Positions 25,399-34,524 of a stretch of DNA of 64,000 nucleotides are shown here, piece by piece. The notes under the pieces were generated by a model that was not told where the DNA came from, did no database searches, and saw nothing but the letters and a program-made list of their open reading frames with translations. This DNA comes from Psychrobacillus sp042945595. GTDB taxonomy: Bacteria > Bacillota > Bacilli > Bacillales_A > Planococcaceae. The first letter of the stretch is position 1. Each line of letters opens with the position of its first letter. The translations under genes and the position numbers were made by a program. The DNA lies in the NCBI RefSeq assembly GCF_042945595.1, contig NZ_CP168493.1, positions 124,001-188,000 of the forward strand. Direction: 5' to 3'.

Positions 25399-26511
25399 AT
25401 GAAAATTAAAGAAATTGATATTTATGCTATTAGACTACCATTAATAGAACCATTTATCATTAGCTACCACACTTACGACGATATGCCTTCTATTATTGTA
25501 AAGATAACAACGGAGGATGGTTTGGTCGGATACGGAGAGGCGGTTGCAGATGAACATGTAACGGGGGAAACGTGGGAAAGCACATATGCAATGTTAAAAA
25601 ATACATTAGCTCCTCTATTAATCGGAAAAAATCCAATGGAATTTGAACGATTGCATGAAATGATGGATAAAGCGGTTTATCAAGCACCAGCGGCAAAAGC
25701 TGCACTCGATATTGCGTGCTACGATGTAGTAGGGAAAAAGCTAGGTGTTCCAATTTATCAATTACTTGGAGGCCGCTATCACGAAAAATTCCCAATAACA
25801 CATGTACTGAGTATCGGAACACCTGAGAAGATGGCGGAAGAAGCAGCAACTCGAATGAAAGAAGGCTATTCATCATTTAAAATGAAAGTCGGAACAAAAG
25901 TGCAAGACGACGTAAAACGCATTCAAGCAGTACGTGCAAAAGTTGGGGACGATATTGCAATTCGTGTCGATGTCAATCAAGGGTGGAAAAACAGTGCAAA
26001 TACGATTATGGCGATGCGTCAACTAGAACAAGTTGGACTCGATTGGTTAGAGCAGCCAGTAGTCGCAGATGATTTCAACGGAATGGTGGAAGTGAAAGAA
26101 AAAACAAGTACTCCTCTTATGATGGATGAAGGATTAAGAGGCTTCCGTGATATGCGTGAATTAATCGAAAAACAAGCAGCCCATAAAGTTAACATTAAAC
26201 TAATGAAATGCGGGGGTATCTACCCAGCGATGAAGCTTGCTCATATGGCAGAAATGGCTGGAATAGAATGTCAAATTGGCTCGATGGTTGAGTCTTCTAT
26301 TGGTTCTGCAGCCGGTTTCCACGTTGCATTTTCTAAAAAAGCATTTACTAGTGTAGAGTTAACAGGCCCACTTAAATTCTCAAAAGACGTTGGAAATTTA
26401 CATTATGATGTGCCTTTTATTAAACTAAATGAACGTGCCGGTCTAGGTATTGATATAGATGAAGCAATTTTACAAGAACTAACAGAGTTTTCTACGAAAG
26501 TAACAAAGTAA
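25399..26511 (+). CDS. Dipeptide epimerase (L-Ala-D/L-Glu epimerase-like)
   Basis: Enolase-superfamily enzyme of 370 residues, muconate-lactonizing subgroup, expected to invert one residue of a dipeptide such as L-Ala-D-Glu released from peptidoglycan. The KxK catalytic lysine motif is SSFKMKVG (about residues 160-166), metal ligands are in RVDVNQGW, LEQPV and MMDEGL, and the second catalytic Lys is in KVNIKLMKCGG. The N-terminal capping domain is complete. In B. subtilis the equivalent YkfB acts with murein-peptide transport and peptidase genes, which fits the M20-rich neighbourhood. It is followed after 11 bp by an acetyltransferase gene. Exact dipeptide specificity cannot be read from sequence. 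Confidence 0.9.
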   Translation: MKIKEIDIYAIRLPLIEPFIISYHTYDDMPSIIVKITTEDGLVGYGEAVADEHVTGETWESTYAMLKNTLAPLLIGKNPMEFERLHEMMDKAVYQAPAAKAALDIACYDVVGKKLGVPIYQLLGGRYHEKFPITHVLSIGTPEKMAEEAATRMKEGYSSFKMKVGTKVQDDVKRIQAVRAKVGDDIAIRVDVNQGWKNSANTIMAMRQLEQVGLDWLEQPVVADDFNGMVEVKEKTSTPLMMDEGLRGFRDMRELIEKQAAHKVNIKLMKCGGIYPAMKLAHMAEMAGIECQIGSMVESSIGSAAGFHVAFSKKAFTSVELTGPLKFSKDVGNLHYDVPFIKLNERAGLGIDIDEAILQELTEFSTKVTK

Positions 26512-26522
26512 GAGGTGTCTGG

Positions 26523-27212
26523 ATGAAAGAATGGAAAGGTAATCTTGGCGAAAAAGAATATGTTGTTCGAGAACTAACAACAGATACTGTAGAAGATATT
26601 TTACGCATTCAAGAAGTTGTTTTGGGAACAATTGCAAATAATAATTTCTTATCTCCATTAACAAAGGAAGAATATGAAAATTCCATTGCAAATCACTTAA
26701 TGGTTGGCGTATTTGTAGAGAAAGAGTTAATTGCATTTCGTGCATTAGCTATTCCAGAAATAGATGAACATCATTTAGGATTGGATATTGGACTTCCAGC
26801 AACGCTTTTAGACAAAGTAGTCTATCAAGAAATTACAAATGTTCATCCTGATTATCGTGGTTTTGGCTTGCAAAAAAAACTTGGAACTATCGTAATGGAG
26901 CTTCTAGATGCTTCACCGTATACACATGTATGTTCAACGGTTGCCCCGTTTAATATTGCAAGTTTAAAAGACAAACTAAGCCAAGGTATGGTCATTGGTG
27001 CACTGAAAAAGAAATACGGTGGAATGCTACGCTACGTATTCTATAAAAAACTCCATGAAGAACGAGCAGCTGGCAGCGAAGTGGTGGAAATCAATATGGG
27101 CGATATTGAAAAACAGCAGCAACTACTTGTAGAGGGCTGGATCGGAACAGGTATTTTACAAAAAAAAGATGTTTGGTACGTAACATATGAGGAAAAAGGG
27201 TTTTATTTGTAA
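26523..27212 (+). CDS. GNAT-family acetyltransferase in the epimerase operon
   Basis: A 229-residue protein with a GNAT core: ITNVHPDYRGFGLQKKLGTIVMELL is the acetyl-CoA-binding loop, and TVAPFNIASLKDKLSQGMVIGALKKKYGGMLRYVFYKKL the C-terminal half. Substrate unknown; co-transcription with the dipeptide epimerase suggests acetylation of a peptide or amino acid derivative, perhaps to produce an N-acyl compound for the nearby M20 hydrolases. RBS AGAGGTG precedes the ATG. Confidence 0.85.
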   Translation: MKEWKGNLGEKEYVVRELTTDTVEDILRIQEVVLGTIANNNFLSPLTKEEYENSIANHLMVGVFVEKELIAFRALAIPEIDEHHLGLDIGLPATLLDKVVYQEITNVHPDYRGFGLQKKLGTIVMELLDASPYTHVCSTVAPFNIASLKDKLSQGMVIGALKKKYGGMLRYVFYKKLHEERAAGSEVVEINMGDIEKQQQLLVEGWIGTGILQKKDVWYVTYEEKGFYL

Positions 27213-27221
27213 AATAAGAGA

Positions 27222-27259
27222 ACACCTAGTGAGATTTTAATTCACACTAGGTGTTTTTT
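27222..27259 (+). terminator. Terminator of the epimerase operon
   Basis: Perfect 10-bp stem ACACCTAGTG/CACTAGGTGT with a 12-nt loop and T6. Confidence 0.92.
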
Positions 27260-27509
27260 TGTTTTATTCAATTCAGTAAAATCGTATAAAACCAAATCAA
27301 TCCTATTAAGGGGCATTGCATGTTGAACAATAAAATACATAGAGAGATATTAAAGGTAAAAAGAAAACTTATAAAAGACGTAAGTTTTCTCCTAATTCTA
27401 ATTTTAACTAAAAATTAATTATAAATTATGAATATTATGATATATTTAATATAGAAAATTATTCAAGGTAGGGGTTGTGTTCAGACCAAAAGAAACTGGG
27501 GGTAATATT

Positions 27510-28703
27510 TTGAAGAAATTTATACAATTGATAGGTTTCCTTGTAATTATTCTTTATGGATGTAGTCCAGATCCAGTCAAAATTGAAGAAGAAAATTTGG
27601 AATCAATAGATGAACATGAAACTGTTGAAAAACAAGAAATAGTGACTGATGAAAGCGAATTGGTCAAGGCTCAATTTGTTCAAATGCTTGAAGCTATAGA
27701 TAATAATAATGAAGAAGGATTTCTAGAGTATCAAAACAGTGCAAATTCCTTGTTTTATAAAGAGCAAAAAAGATGGGTGGAAGAAGCGATTTTTAAAAAG
27801 CAACAAGGCTATACTTTTTCCGTGAACATTGGAGAAGTAAATCTAATGTCTTCAGATAAAGGGGATATGGAGTTAATTGTAAACATGAAATATCAAGACA
27901 AGGGAACTCAAAATAAAGTGATATACTCAATTGTTAAATTAAAGAACAAGTGGGTAATTGATGATGTACCTTTCAAGACAATATCTGAAGGGAATATTGC
28001 TGTGTTATATGTTTCAGACTTAGAAGAACAAGCTTTGACTGTGTTAAGAGAGGCGAGTGATATTGTTCATCTATATAATAATGAATTTGGTTGGGATCCA
28101 AAGGATATAACGATAAAACTTTATGATTCTAGGGAACAAGTATCTGCCACTATACCTTGGATTGGACTAACTGGTTGGAATGAGACAGGTGAGTCGCTTA
28201 AACTCATGATTGAACCGTCTGCATCCTACAGTACCCTTGCACATGAGTTAGGCCATAATATGCTTTCTGATTTCTCCAACGATAACGTATCACTATACAT
28301 TCAAGAGGGTTTCGCAACCTTACTTCAACATGTAGTAGAAAAAGATGCAGCAGGTAAACCTGTAATTAACTTAAATAATTTACCGTATAGGGAGCAGAAG
28401 TTAATATCAAATAGGGATTTGGTTTTTTTATCGATAGATGACCTGAACAAATTGGATTACAACAACACGTTTGAAATTTATGGCTTAGGTTTTTTGCTTA
28501 CCAATTACTTAATCAAAACTCAGGGCTTTGATAAATTTATGACTATGGTAAAAGAATTAATAAACGAACCGTATATTGACAGCAGATCTGAACATAAACT
28601 TCAAATACTTTCAGAGAGAACAACTAAAGCAATCGAAAAAGTGTATGGAACAACCGACCAAGTATCAGATGGCTATATAAATTATTTTACTAAAAAGAAG
28701 TAG
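27510..28703 (+). CDS. Lipoprotein with peptidase-MA-like (HExxH) domain
   Basis: A secreted, lipid-anchored protein of 397 residues. The signal peptide ends in lipobox LYGC (Cys18), followed by an acidic spacer, then an NTF2-like region (about 60-160, FLEYQNSANSLFYKEQKRWVEEA...) and a gluzincin-type zinc protease domain with HELGH (245-249) and a likely third ligand in YIQEGFATLLQH (Glu266). It resembles peptidase MA family proteins found in Bacillaceae. I choose TTG at 27510 (GGGGGT just upstream) since this gives a compact signal peptide; an in-frame GTG at 27477 is an alternative. Codon usage looks more AT-rich than in its neighbours, and a decayed nadA copy lies next to it, so a local insertion or rearrangement is possible. 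Confidence 0.8.
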   Translation: MKKFIQLIGFLVIILYGCSPDPVKIEEENLESIDEHETVEKQEIVTDESELVKAQFVQMLEAIDNNNEEGFLEYQNSANSLFYKEQKRWVEEAIFKKQQGYTFSVNIGEVNLMSSDKGDMELIVNMKYQDKGTQNKVIYSIVKLKNKWVIDDVPFKTISEGNIAVLYVSDLEEQALTVLREASDIVHLYNNEFGWDPKDITIKLYDSREQVSATIPWIGLTGWNETGESLKLMIEPSASYSTLAHELGHNMLSDFSNDNVSLYIQEGFATLLQHVVEKDAAGKPVINLNNLPYREQKLISNRDLVFLSIDDLNKLDYNNTFEIYGLGFLLTNYLIKTQGFDKFMTMVKELINEPYIDSRSEHKLQILSERTTKAIEKVYGTTDQVSDGYINYFTKKK

Positions 28704-28715
28704 TTTTATATAAGG

Positions 28716-28802
28716 GGATCCCACGTACGATCGCTATGTCTGCCATTGAACAACCTGCACGCACATTAAGTACACTTTTTGGTGATCCGTTTTCAAAATA
28801 TC
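28716..28802 (-). pseudogene. Remnant of a second nadA copy
   Basis: This segment aligns over its whole length with nadA positions 29676-29781 in the same orientation. Shared blocks include ATCCCACG, GCCATTGAACA, GCACGCA, TACACTTT and TCAAAATATC. Relative to nadA it lacks 16 bp and 4 bp. Read on the minus strand it encodes DILKTDHQKVYL, which then shifts frame into the conserved RAGCSMAD region. The gene it came from is otherwise gone; the intact nadA lies 145 bp away. Confidence 0.8.
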
Positions 28803-28898
28803 ATTTTGAAATATTATTTGTTTGCATATTGTTAATCTTGCAAAGAGATACTAGTCACATGGAGGTGCTGTATAACAACAAAATCCCCATTTCTAGAT

Positions 28899-28938
28899 TA
28901 AAAAAGGAGACACACGTCATTTCAGACTTGGTGTCTCC
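28899..28938 (-). terminator. Terminator of the nadBCA operon
   Basis: On the minus strand GGAGACAC pairs with GTGTCTCC across a 17-nt loop and is followed by T6. It lies 9 bp beyond the nadA stop. Confidence 0.88.
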
Positions 28939-28947
28939 TTCACATTT

Positions 28948-30057
28948 TTACGCTCTTTCCAACATTCGCTCTAGTGCTTTTATGGCATCTTTAGCAGTTT
29001 CCTCGTCGACTTTTATCACATTCACTTCTTCTTCACTTACAATGCTTTCCAAACTCCAAAGCAGATGAGGAAGGTCGATGCGATTCATGGTCAAACACGG
29101 ACACATGCTCGGATTCAACGACATAATGTGTTTGTCCGGGTGCTGTTGGATTAGACGGTTGACGAGATTCATTTCCGTCCCAATTGCCCACTGGCTACCT
29201 GGTGCTGCATTTTCAATTGCATCAATGATATATTTTGTAGAGCCACTGTCATTCGATAATGCAACGACTTCTCGTGAACATTCGGGATGAACAATAATAC
29301 GCATATCCGGATGCGTTTCACGTACATGGGCAATATTTTGCACGGTGAATTTTTCATGAACAGAGCAATGCCCTTTCCACAAGATTACTTTGATATCTTC
29401 TAATGATCCTTCGTAGACGAGCTTATCGTGCATCGGATCCCAAATAGCCATTTGCTCAAGAGGAATGCCAATATCATATGCGGTGTTTCTGCCTAAGTGT
29501 TGGTCTGGTAAGAATAGAATGCGTTCTTTTTGCTTGAATGCCCATTTCACCATTTGATGGGCGTTTGATGAAGTTACGGTCGCCCCCCCATTTTTACCAA
29601 CAAACGCTTTAATTGCAGCAGTTGAATTAACGTATGTGAGTGGTACGATTGTGTCTCCGAACGTTTCTGTTAATGCATCCCACGCACGGTCCGTCTGAAA
29701 GATGTTTGCCATGTCGGCCATTGAACAGCCCGCACGCATATCGGGTAAATACACTTTCTGACGGTCCGTCGTCAAAATATCCGCCGTTTCCGCCATAAAA
29801 TGGACGCCACAAAAAACGATATGCTCCGCTTTTTCATTGGCTGCGCAAATTTGGGCTAGTTGTAAGGAGTCACCAGATGCATCTGCGAACTGAATCACTT
29901 CATCTTTTTGGTAATGATGCCCAGGGATAAAAAGTTTTTCGCCAAGTTGCTGTTTAATCTCCATAATACGTGTTTCCATTTGCTCGCGCGATAAATTCCG
30001 GTACGATTCAGGTAATGTACCGCTCATTTTCTCTTCGAAATAGTCCAAGATAGACAA
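28948..30057 (-). CDS. nadA: Quinolinate synthase A
   Basis: [4Fe-4S] enzyme condensing iminoaspartate with dihydroxyacetone phosphate to quinolinate, the second step of de novo NAD synthesis. 369 residues, the long Bacillus type. Cluster cysteines are in RAGCSMADM, HPECSREV and SMCPCL. FVGKNGGATVTSSNAHQMVKWA and GHHYQKDEVIQFAD are also typical. It is the third gene of the nadBCA operon, 13 bp after nadC. Confidence 0.97.
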   Translation of the reverse strand: MSILDYFEEKMSGTLPESYRNLSREQMETRIMEIKQQLGEKLFIPGHHYQKDEVIQFADASGDSLQLAQICAANEKAEHIVFCGVHFMAETADILTTDRQKVYLPDMRAGCSMADMANIFQTDRAWDALTETFGDTIVPLTYVNSTAAIKAFVGKNGGATVTSSNAHQMVKWAFKQKERILFLPDQHLGRNTAYDIGIPLEQMAIWDPMHDKLVYEGSLEDIKVILWKGHCSVHEKFTVQNIAHVRETHPDMRIIVHPECSREVVALSNDSGSTKYIIDAIENAAPGSQWAIGTEMNLVNRLIQQHPDKHIMSLNPSMCPCLTMNRIDLPHLLWSLESIVSEEEVNVIKVDEETAKDAIKALERMLERA

Positions 30058-30070
30058 GTCGATCCCTCCA

Positions 30071-30913
30071 TTAATTTGTACTGATTGTCACATTCGCACT
30101 AATGTCCAGTGCTTTTACAGAGTGTGTTAGGTATCCTAATGAAATGTATTCAACACCCGCCTCCGCATAATCGCGAATTGTATCGTTCGTGATCATACCG
30201 GACGCTTCCGTAATAATTGTTTCTGGAACAAATTGTTTCCATTCTTTAATTGTTTCTGGTGTGCAATTGTCGAACATAATAATATCCGCTTTCGCTGCAA
30301 TCGCTTCTTGCAGTTGTTCAAACGTCTCTATTTCCACTTCTATTTTGACGGTGTGGCCAATTGTAGCTCTCACCGTTTCGACTGCTTTTGTAATGGAACC
30401 TGCAAAAGCAAGATGATTATCCTTCAACATAACTGCATCATACAATCCGTTGCGATGATTGAATCCGCCACCCGTACGGACAGCGTATTTATCGAGCATG
30501 CGTAAGCCTGGCATCGTTTTTCGTGTGTCACACACTTTCGTTCCCGTTCCTTTGACTTTTTCCACGACTCTATGCGTCTCGGTCGCAATGGCACTCATTC
30601 GTTGAATCAAGTTCAATATGACACGTTCGCTTTTTAACAAACTACACACAGGACCTTTCGCCGTAGCGATTACGGTTCCTTTTCCAATCCGCTCGCCATC
30701 TTCTATATGACAGATTACGGTTGACGAATCATCAACAACTCTCAATCCTTCCTCAATCACTTTCTTACCACAAAAAATGCCATCCATTTTCGCGACGATA
30801 CTCAATTCACCGGTCACTTCTTCTGGGAATAAAAAATCACTGGAGAGATCAGTGTCTCCGATATCTTCTATATAAAAGTGTTCAAGCATAGATTTCAATT
30901 TCAGTGTGTTCAC
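30071..30913 (-). CDS. nadC: Nicotinate-nucleotide pyrophosphorylase (quinolinate phosphoribosyltransferase)
   Basis: Converts quinolinate and PRPP to nicotinate mononucleotide, CO2 and pyrophosphate. 280 residues. Conserved parts are DIGDTDLSSDF, ILNLIQRMSAIATETHR, KVCDTRKTMPGLRMLDKYAVRTGGGFNHR and DAVMLKDNHL, which form the PRPP and quinolinate sites. Start at GTG 30913 is supported by GAGGG about 8 nt upstream, so the gene overlaps the end of nadB by 32 bp; the internal ATG at 30889 lacks such a site. Confidence 0.96.
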   Translation of the reverse strand: MNTLKLKSMLEHFYIEDIGDTDLSSDFLFPEEVTGELSIVAKMDGIFCGKKVIEEGLRVVDDSSTVICHIEDGERIGKGTVIATAKGPVCSLLKSERVILNLIQRMSAIATETHRVVEKVKGTGTKVCDTRKTMPGLRMLDKYAVRTGGGFNHRNGLYDAVMLKDNHLAFAGSITKAVETVRATIGHTVKIEVEIETFEQLQEAIAAKADIIMFDNCTPETIKEWKQFVPETIITEASGMITNDTIRDYAEAGVEYISLGYLTHSVKALDISANVTISTN

Positions 30914-32474
30914 GTTGTCGTTCCCTCATTTCAGTTCCATTTTTTGACTGGACAATATGTAGTTGCCCCCATCTTTTATTCTCCACAGAAAAGTCTTCCC
31001 GGTTATGTGCACCACGGCTTTCTTCTCTAAGCAATGCTGCATTTACGACAAGCTTTGCAGTTTGAAGCATGAATAGTTTTTGGATGTTTTCGATACTCCA
31101 TTCATCCAACGAATTATCAATGAAACTCGGATGATCATATTCGCTTAGCCACGTTTCGAGTACCTCAAGTTCCGTACGCGTTCTAATAATTCCGGCGTAT
31201 GCCATCATTTTTTCTTGTATTTCCTTTTTATGTGGGAATACTGGTGTGTTTAGAGATGATGTTTTCGTTGGATGAAAGGAAATAACATCCATTTCAATCT
31301 TCTCTATCTGCTCATTCAAATGAACCGCCAATTTCTTCCCGTAATAAAGACCCTCCAACAAGGAATTGCTGGCAAGTCTATTGGCCCCGTGAACGCCAGT
31401 TTTCGCTGTTTCACCAACTGCGTACAGACCTTCAATGGAGGTTTGACCAACTGAATTGACAGCGACTCCACCCATGAGAAAATGACAGCCGGGAGCTACT
31501 GGAATTTTTCCGCTTTCTATTAAAATCCCATTCTTGTGACATAGTGCTGTAATTGTCGGAAATTTCTCTTCGAATCGCGCAATCCTGGAGATGTCCAAAT
31601 AGACATCATTTCCTGCTTCTCGTTGATGAAATATTTCCTTCGCGACAATATGACGTGGCGCTAAGTCTTCGAGTAAATGCTTCCCTTTCATCAAGGCCAT
31701 TCCTGATTGATCTATCAATCGGGCCCCTTCACCCCTTACAGCTTCAGATATTAATCCTGTCGTTTTCCCGTTTATATAGAGTAGGGTTGGATGAAATTGA
31801 ATAAATTCCATATCTGTAATTTCTGCACCTGCTCGATATGCCAATGCAACTCCATCTCCTGCAACAGAAGAATCGTTTGATGTAAAAGAGAACAAGCCAC
31901 CTATTCCACCGACAGCAAGAACGACATTGTCACTAAAATACACTTCGTTATTGCCATCTAAGTCTTTCGCTTTAATGCCAATACATTTTTTTGAATCGGG
32001 GTGAATCATGAGTTCGTATACAAACCGATTTTCTATCACATCAATCGTCGGTCTTATCGAAGCGATGAGATGTTCCATCATATGTTTTCCAGTGGCGTCA
32101 CCACCGCAGTGAACAATTCTCTTTCTGCTATGGGCCCCTTCCATTCCTAAAGCCAATTGTCCGATTTTATCTTTGTCGAATGGGAGACCATCGTTTTTCA
32201 ATTGTTCAATGAGTGCAGGACCATTTTCGACGAGTTCACGGACTTCCTTTTCGTTATGGAAGTCACACCCTGCTTTAATCGTGTCTTCATAATGAAAAAA
32301 CGGTGAATCTTCGTTTCCAATTGCAGCTGCAATACCGCCTTGAGCCCGATATGAATTATTTGCCCGTCTCGTAGACTTTGTAATAACAAGTACGCGAGAC
32401 TGGTCACTTAGGTGATTAGCAAGCTGCATAGCAGCAATTCCGCTTCCGACAATGATGCAATTGTACGTTTTCAC
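30882..32474 (-). CDS. nadB: L-aspartate oxidase
   Basis: FAD enzyme oxidising L-aspartate to iminoaspartate, first step of de novo NAD synthesis. 530 residues. FAD-binding GSGIAAMQLANHL at the N-terminus, YRAQGGIAAA, HCGGDATGKHMMEHL and FIQFHPT near the active site, and the C-terminal helical domain with LREESRGAHNREDF are present. The GTG at 32474 has the RBS AGGAGG upstream; the open frame reaching 32528 runs through the operator and is not translated. First gene of nadBCA. Confidence 0.96.
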   Translation of the reverse strand: MKTYNCIIVGSGIAAMQLANHLSDQSRVLVITKSTRRANNSYRAQGGIAAAIGNEDSPFFHYEDTIKAGCDFHNEKEVRELVENGPALIEQLKNDGLPFDKDKIGQLALGMEGAHSRKRIVHCGGDATGKHMMEHLIASIRPTIDVIENRFVYELMIHPDSKKCIGIKAKDLDGNNEVYFSDNVVLAVGGIGGLFSFTSNDSSVAGDGVALAYRAGAEITDMEFIQFHPTLLYINGKTTGLISEAVRGEGARLIDQSGMALMKGKHLLEDLAPRHIVAKEIFHQREAGNDVYLDISRIARFEEKFPTITALCHKNGILIESGKIPVAPGCHFLMGGVAVNSVGQTSIEGLYAVGETAKTGVHGANRLASNSLLEGLYYGKKLAVHLNEQIEKIEMDVISFHPTKTSSLNTPVFPHKKEIQEKMMAYAGIIRTRTELEVLETWLSEYDHPSFIDNSLDEWSIENIQKLFMLQTAKLVVNAALLREESRGAHNREDFSVENKRWGQLHIVQSKNGTEMRERQREHTEIEIYA

Positions 32475-32497
32475 TCTAATCCTCCTAAAAATAACAA

Positions 32498-32509
32498 GTG
32501 TCTTGACAC
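32498..32509. promoter_or_regulatory. NadR/NiaR operator in the nadB-nifS promoter region
   Basis: The perfect dyad GTGTC-TT-GACAC (flanked AA...CC) matches the niacin-responsive repressor sites known in Firmicutes (NiaR/YrxA). On the nadB strand it lies just downstream of a plausible promoter (TTGCCA, 16 bp, TAAAGA) and 24 bp before the nadB start, suitable for repression. The repressor gene nadR is encoded on the other side of the same region, so both units are probably controlled together. Confidence 0.75.
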
Positions 32510-32574
32510 CTATCTTTACACATAACACAAACTATGGCAAGATGAATTTATACTTTTACTTGGAGGAGTTATAA

Positions 32575-33747
32575 TTGTATTATTTCGACTATGCAGCAAC
32601 GACACCATTACATCCGGAAGCTTCAAATGTGTACGCAAAACTTTCTCAAGCATGTTATGGAAATACGAGCAGTTTACATGAAGTAGGCGGAAAAGCACAA
32701 AATATGCTCACTTTTTGCCGTGAGGAACTTGCGAGTATGCTTGGTGTGGAATCTGCAGGGGTGTATTTTACTTCGGGTGGTACAGAGAGCAATCTACTGT
32801 CTATCATTTCGCTTGCTAAAGCGAATAAACATAGAGGAAATCATATTATTACAACTTTAGGTGAACACCCTTCCGTTGATTCGGCACTTGACTATTTAAA
32901 AGAGGATGGATTTATAGTGACCGCAATCCCGTTTACGAAAGATGGATTTATCGATCTTCATTTATTGGAAGAAGCGTTAACAAGTGATACAATTCTCGTC
33001 AGTGTGCAACATATAAACCCGGAAATTGGCACGATACAACCGCTTGAAAGAATTGCTGCAATCTTAAAAGAACGCTCTATTCTTTTTCATAGTGATTGTG
33101 TGCAATCGTTTGGGAAAATAGATTTGAAGCCTATTGCAAAAATCGTTGATAGTTTAACAGTTTCGAGCCATAAGGTCTATGGTCCAAAAGGAGTTGGGGC
33201 TGCATACATCAATCCACGTCATCGGCTTGTCCCAGTTTTCCCCGGTCTTGTGCACGAATCAGGGTTCAGGGGAGGCACAGTCAACGTTCCTGGTATTGCA
33301 GCATTTATAACGGCAGCTAAAAAAACGGAAGAAACGCTAAAACGTAAAGAAACCTATAGCACCTTCCGAAACGCTTTTCTAAAAAAAGTTATGCAACAAC
33401 CCGAATTATTTACGATTTATCAATCGAATGATATAGATCAACAACTTCCTCAAATCATTGGACTTGGTGTGAAAAACGTGGAGGGTCAGCTAATTATGCT
33501 AGAATTGAATCGATACGGATTTGCTATTTCAACTGGCAGTGCGTGTAAAGTTGGACAGCAACATGCATCAAAAGTAATGCTAGCGTTACAGGCAGATCTG
33601 CAAAAATCAAAGGAGTTTATACGAATCTCCTTTGGAAGTGGAACAACCTTGGAGAGCATCGATGAGTTAGCAACTAAACTAATTCAGATTGCGCAGAAAA
33701 TCCACGCACCAATTATGAAAAATGACAGTGCAAGGAGTGTATTATGA
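32575..33747 (+). CDS. nifS: Cysteine desulfurase of the NAD locus
   Basis: PLP enzyme releasing sulfur from cysteine, in Bacillus needed to build the iron-sulfur cluster of NadA. 390 residues. The PLP lysine is in SSHKVYGPKG (Lys200), the N-terminal YFDYAATTP and the active-site cysteine loop STGSACKVGQ (Cys324) are intact. It starts at TTG with TTGGAGGAG upstream. It is divergent from nadB and overlaps nadR by 4 bp, exactly the nifS-nadR arrangement of B. subtilis. Confidence 0.94.
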   Translation: MYYFDYAATTPLHPEASNVYAKLSQACYGNTSSLHEVGGKAQNMLTFCREELASMLGVESAGVYFTSGGTESNLLSIISLAKANKHRGNHIITTLGEHPSVDSALDYLKEDGFIVTAIPFTKDGFIDLHLLEEALTSDTILVSVQHINPEIGTIQPLERIAAILKERSILFHSDCVQSFGKIDLKPIAKIVDSLTVSSHKVYGPKGVGAAYINPRHRLVPVFPGLVHESGFRGGTVNVPGIAAFITAAKKTEETLKRKETYSTFRNAFLKKVMQQPELFTIYQSNDIDQQLPQIIGLGVKNVEGQLIMLELNRYGFAISTGSACKVGQQHASKVMLALQADLQKSKEFIRISFGSGTTLESIDELATKLIQIAQKIHAPIMKNDSARSVL

Positions 33748-34286
33748 TGAATGAAAATGAAAAGATTCTTGGGGAAGAACGTAGAGAACTGATTGTCAAT
33801 ACGTTACGTACTTCCGGCAAGCCAATACCGGGAAGAGAACTTGGAGAAATGACAAATGTTAGTAGACAAGTTATCGTAGGTGATATTACACTACTGAAAG
33901 CTCGAAATGAACCGATTATTGCGACAAGCCAAGGTTACGTTTATATGCATCCACAAGTGATACCAGGGAAGATAAACAAGACGATTGTTTGTCGCCACGC
34001 ACCAGAGCAGACCGAAGAGGAACTGAACATTCTCGTTGATAACGGTGTCACGGTTAAAGAAGTTAAAATTGAACATCCTGTATACGGCGACCTTAGTGCA
34101 TCCATTATGGTGTCTAATCGAAATGAAGTGAAAGAATTTATCAAAAAAGTTGGCGAAGAAAAAGCGGTTTTCCTATTGAACTTAACGGAGGGCGGCATAC
34201 ACCTTCATACACTATTAGCAGACAATGAAATTCAAATAAAAAATGCAGAAGAGGCGTTAAGAAAAGCAGGTATTCTTGTCGAATGA
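33744..34286 (+). CDS. nadR: NAD-biosynthesis repressor NadR/NiaR (YrxA)
   Basis: Nicotinate-responsive repressor of 180 residues. The N-terminal winged helix is RELGEMTNVSRQVIVGDITLLKARNEPIIATSQGYVY. The C-terminal 3H domain has its three conserved histidines in VCRHAPEQ, IEHPVYGDL and GIHLHTLL. It likely binds the dyad at 32498 and represses nadBCA and nifS-nadR when nicotinic acid is sufficient. The start overlaps the nifS stop (ATGATGA), and the end of the gene forms one arm of its terminator. Confidence 0.94.
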   Translation: MMNENEKILGEERRELIVNTLRTSGKPIPGRELGEMTNVSRQVIVGDITLLKARNEPIIATSQGYVYMHPQVIPGKINKTIVCRHAPEQTEEELNILVDNGVTVKEVKIEHPVYGDLSASIMVSNRNEVKEFIKKVGEEKAVFLLNLTEGGIHLHTLLADNEIQIKNAEEALRKAGILVE

Positions 34287-34306
34287 CAGATATCTGCTTT
34301 TTTTTT
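34265..34306 (+). terminator. Terminator of nifS-nadR, overlapping the coding end
   Basis: The last codons of nadR (AGCAGGTATTCTTGTC) pair with GACAGATATCTGCT just past the stop, with a GAAT loop, followed by T8. The stem has a few bulges. Confidence 0.75.
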
Positions 34307-34485
34307 GAGAAACAAAGAGAACGGAGCGGTTAATAACGAATTGTTTCCTTCTTTTTAAAAGATAAGTATATAAAAGTAGCTTCTGGGAATCAGGTATTCA
34401 TGGTGTTGGGAACCCCTAAGGAGCGCTATTTAGTTATTTATTCTTTTGTTTAGTATATTTGTCCACCCCGTTAATCTAACTAAAT

Positions 34486-34504
34486 CATAATCTATCATAA
34501 TATA
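34486..34504 (+). promoter_or_regulatory. Putative sporulation (SigE/SigK-type) -10 elements
   Basis: CATAATCTA (34486) and CATAATATA (34496) both fit the CATANNNTA -10 consensus of mother-cell sigma factors, 21-39 bp upstream of the exosporium-like gene. A clear -35 is not seen. The 34307-34485 stretch shows no gene. Confidence 0.4.
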
Positions 34505-34524
34505 ATTGAAAGGAGGTTATTCTT

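Noticed and set aside
28736..29068. 110-codon plus-strand frame
   Set aside because: It runs through the antisense nadA remnant, a terminator and the end of nadA, and has no ribosome site.
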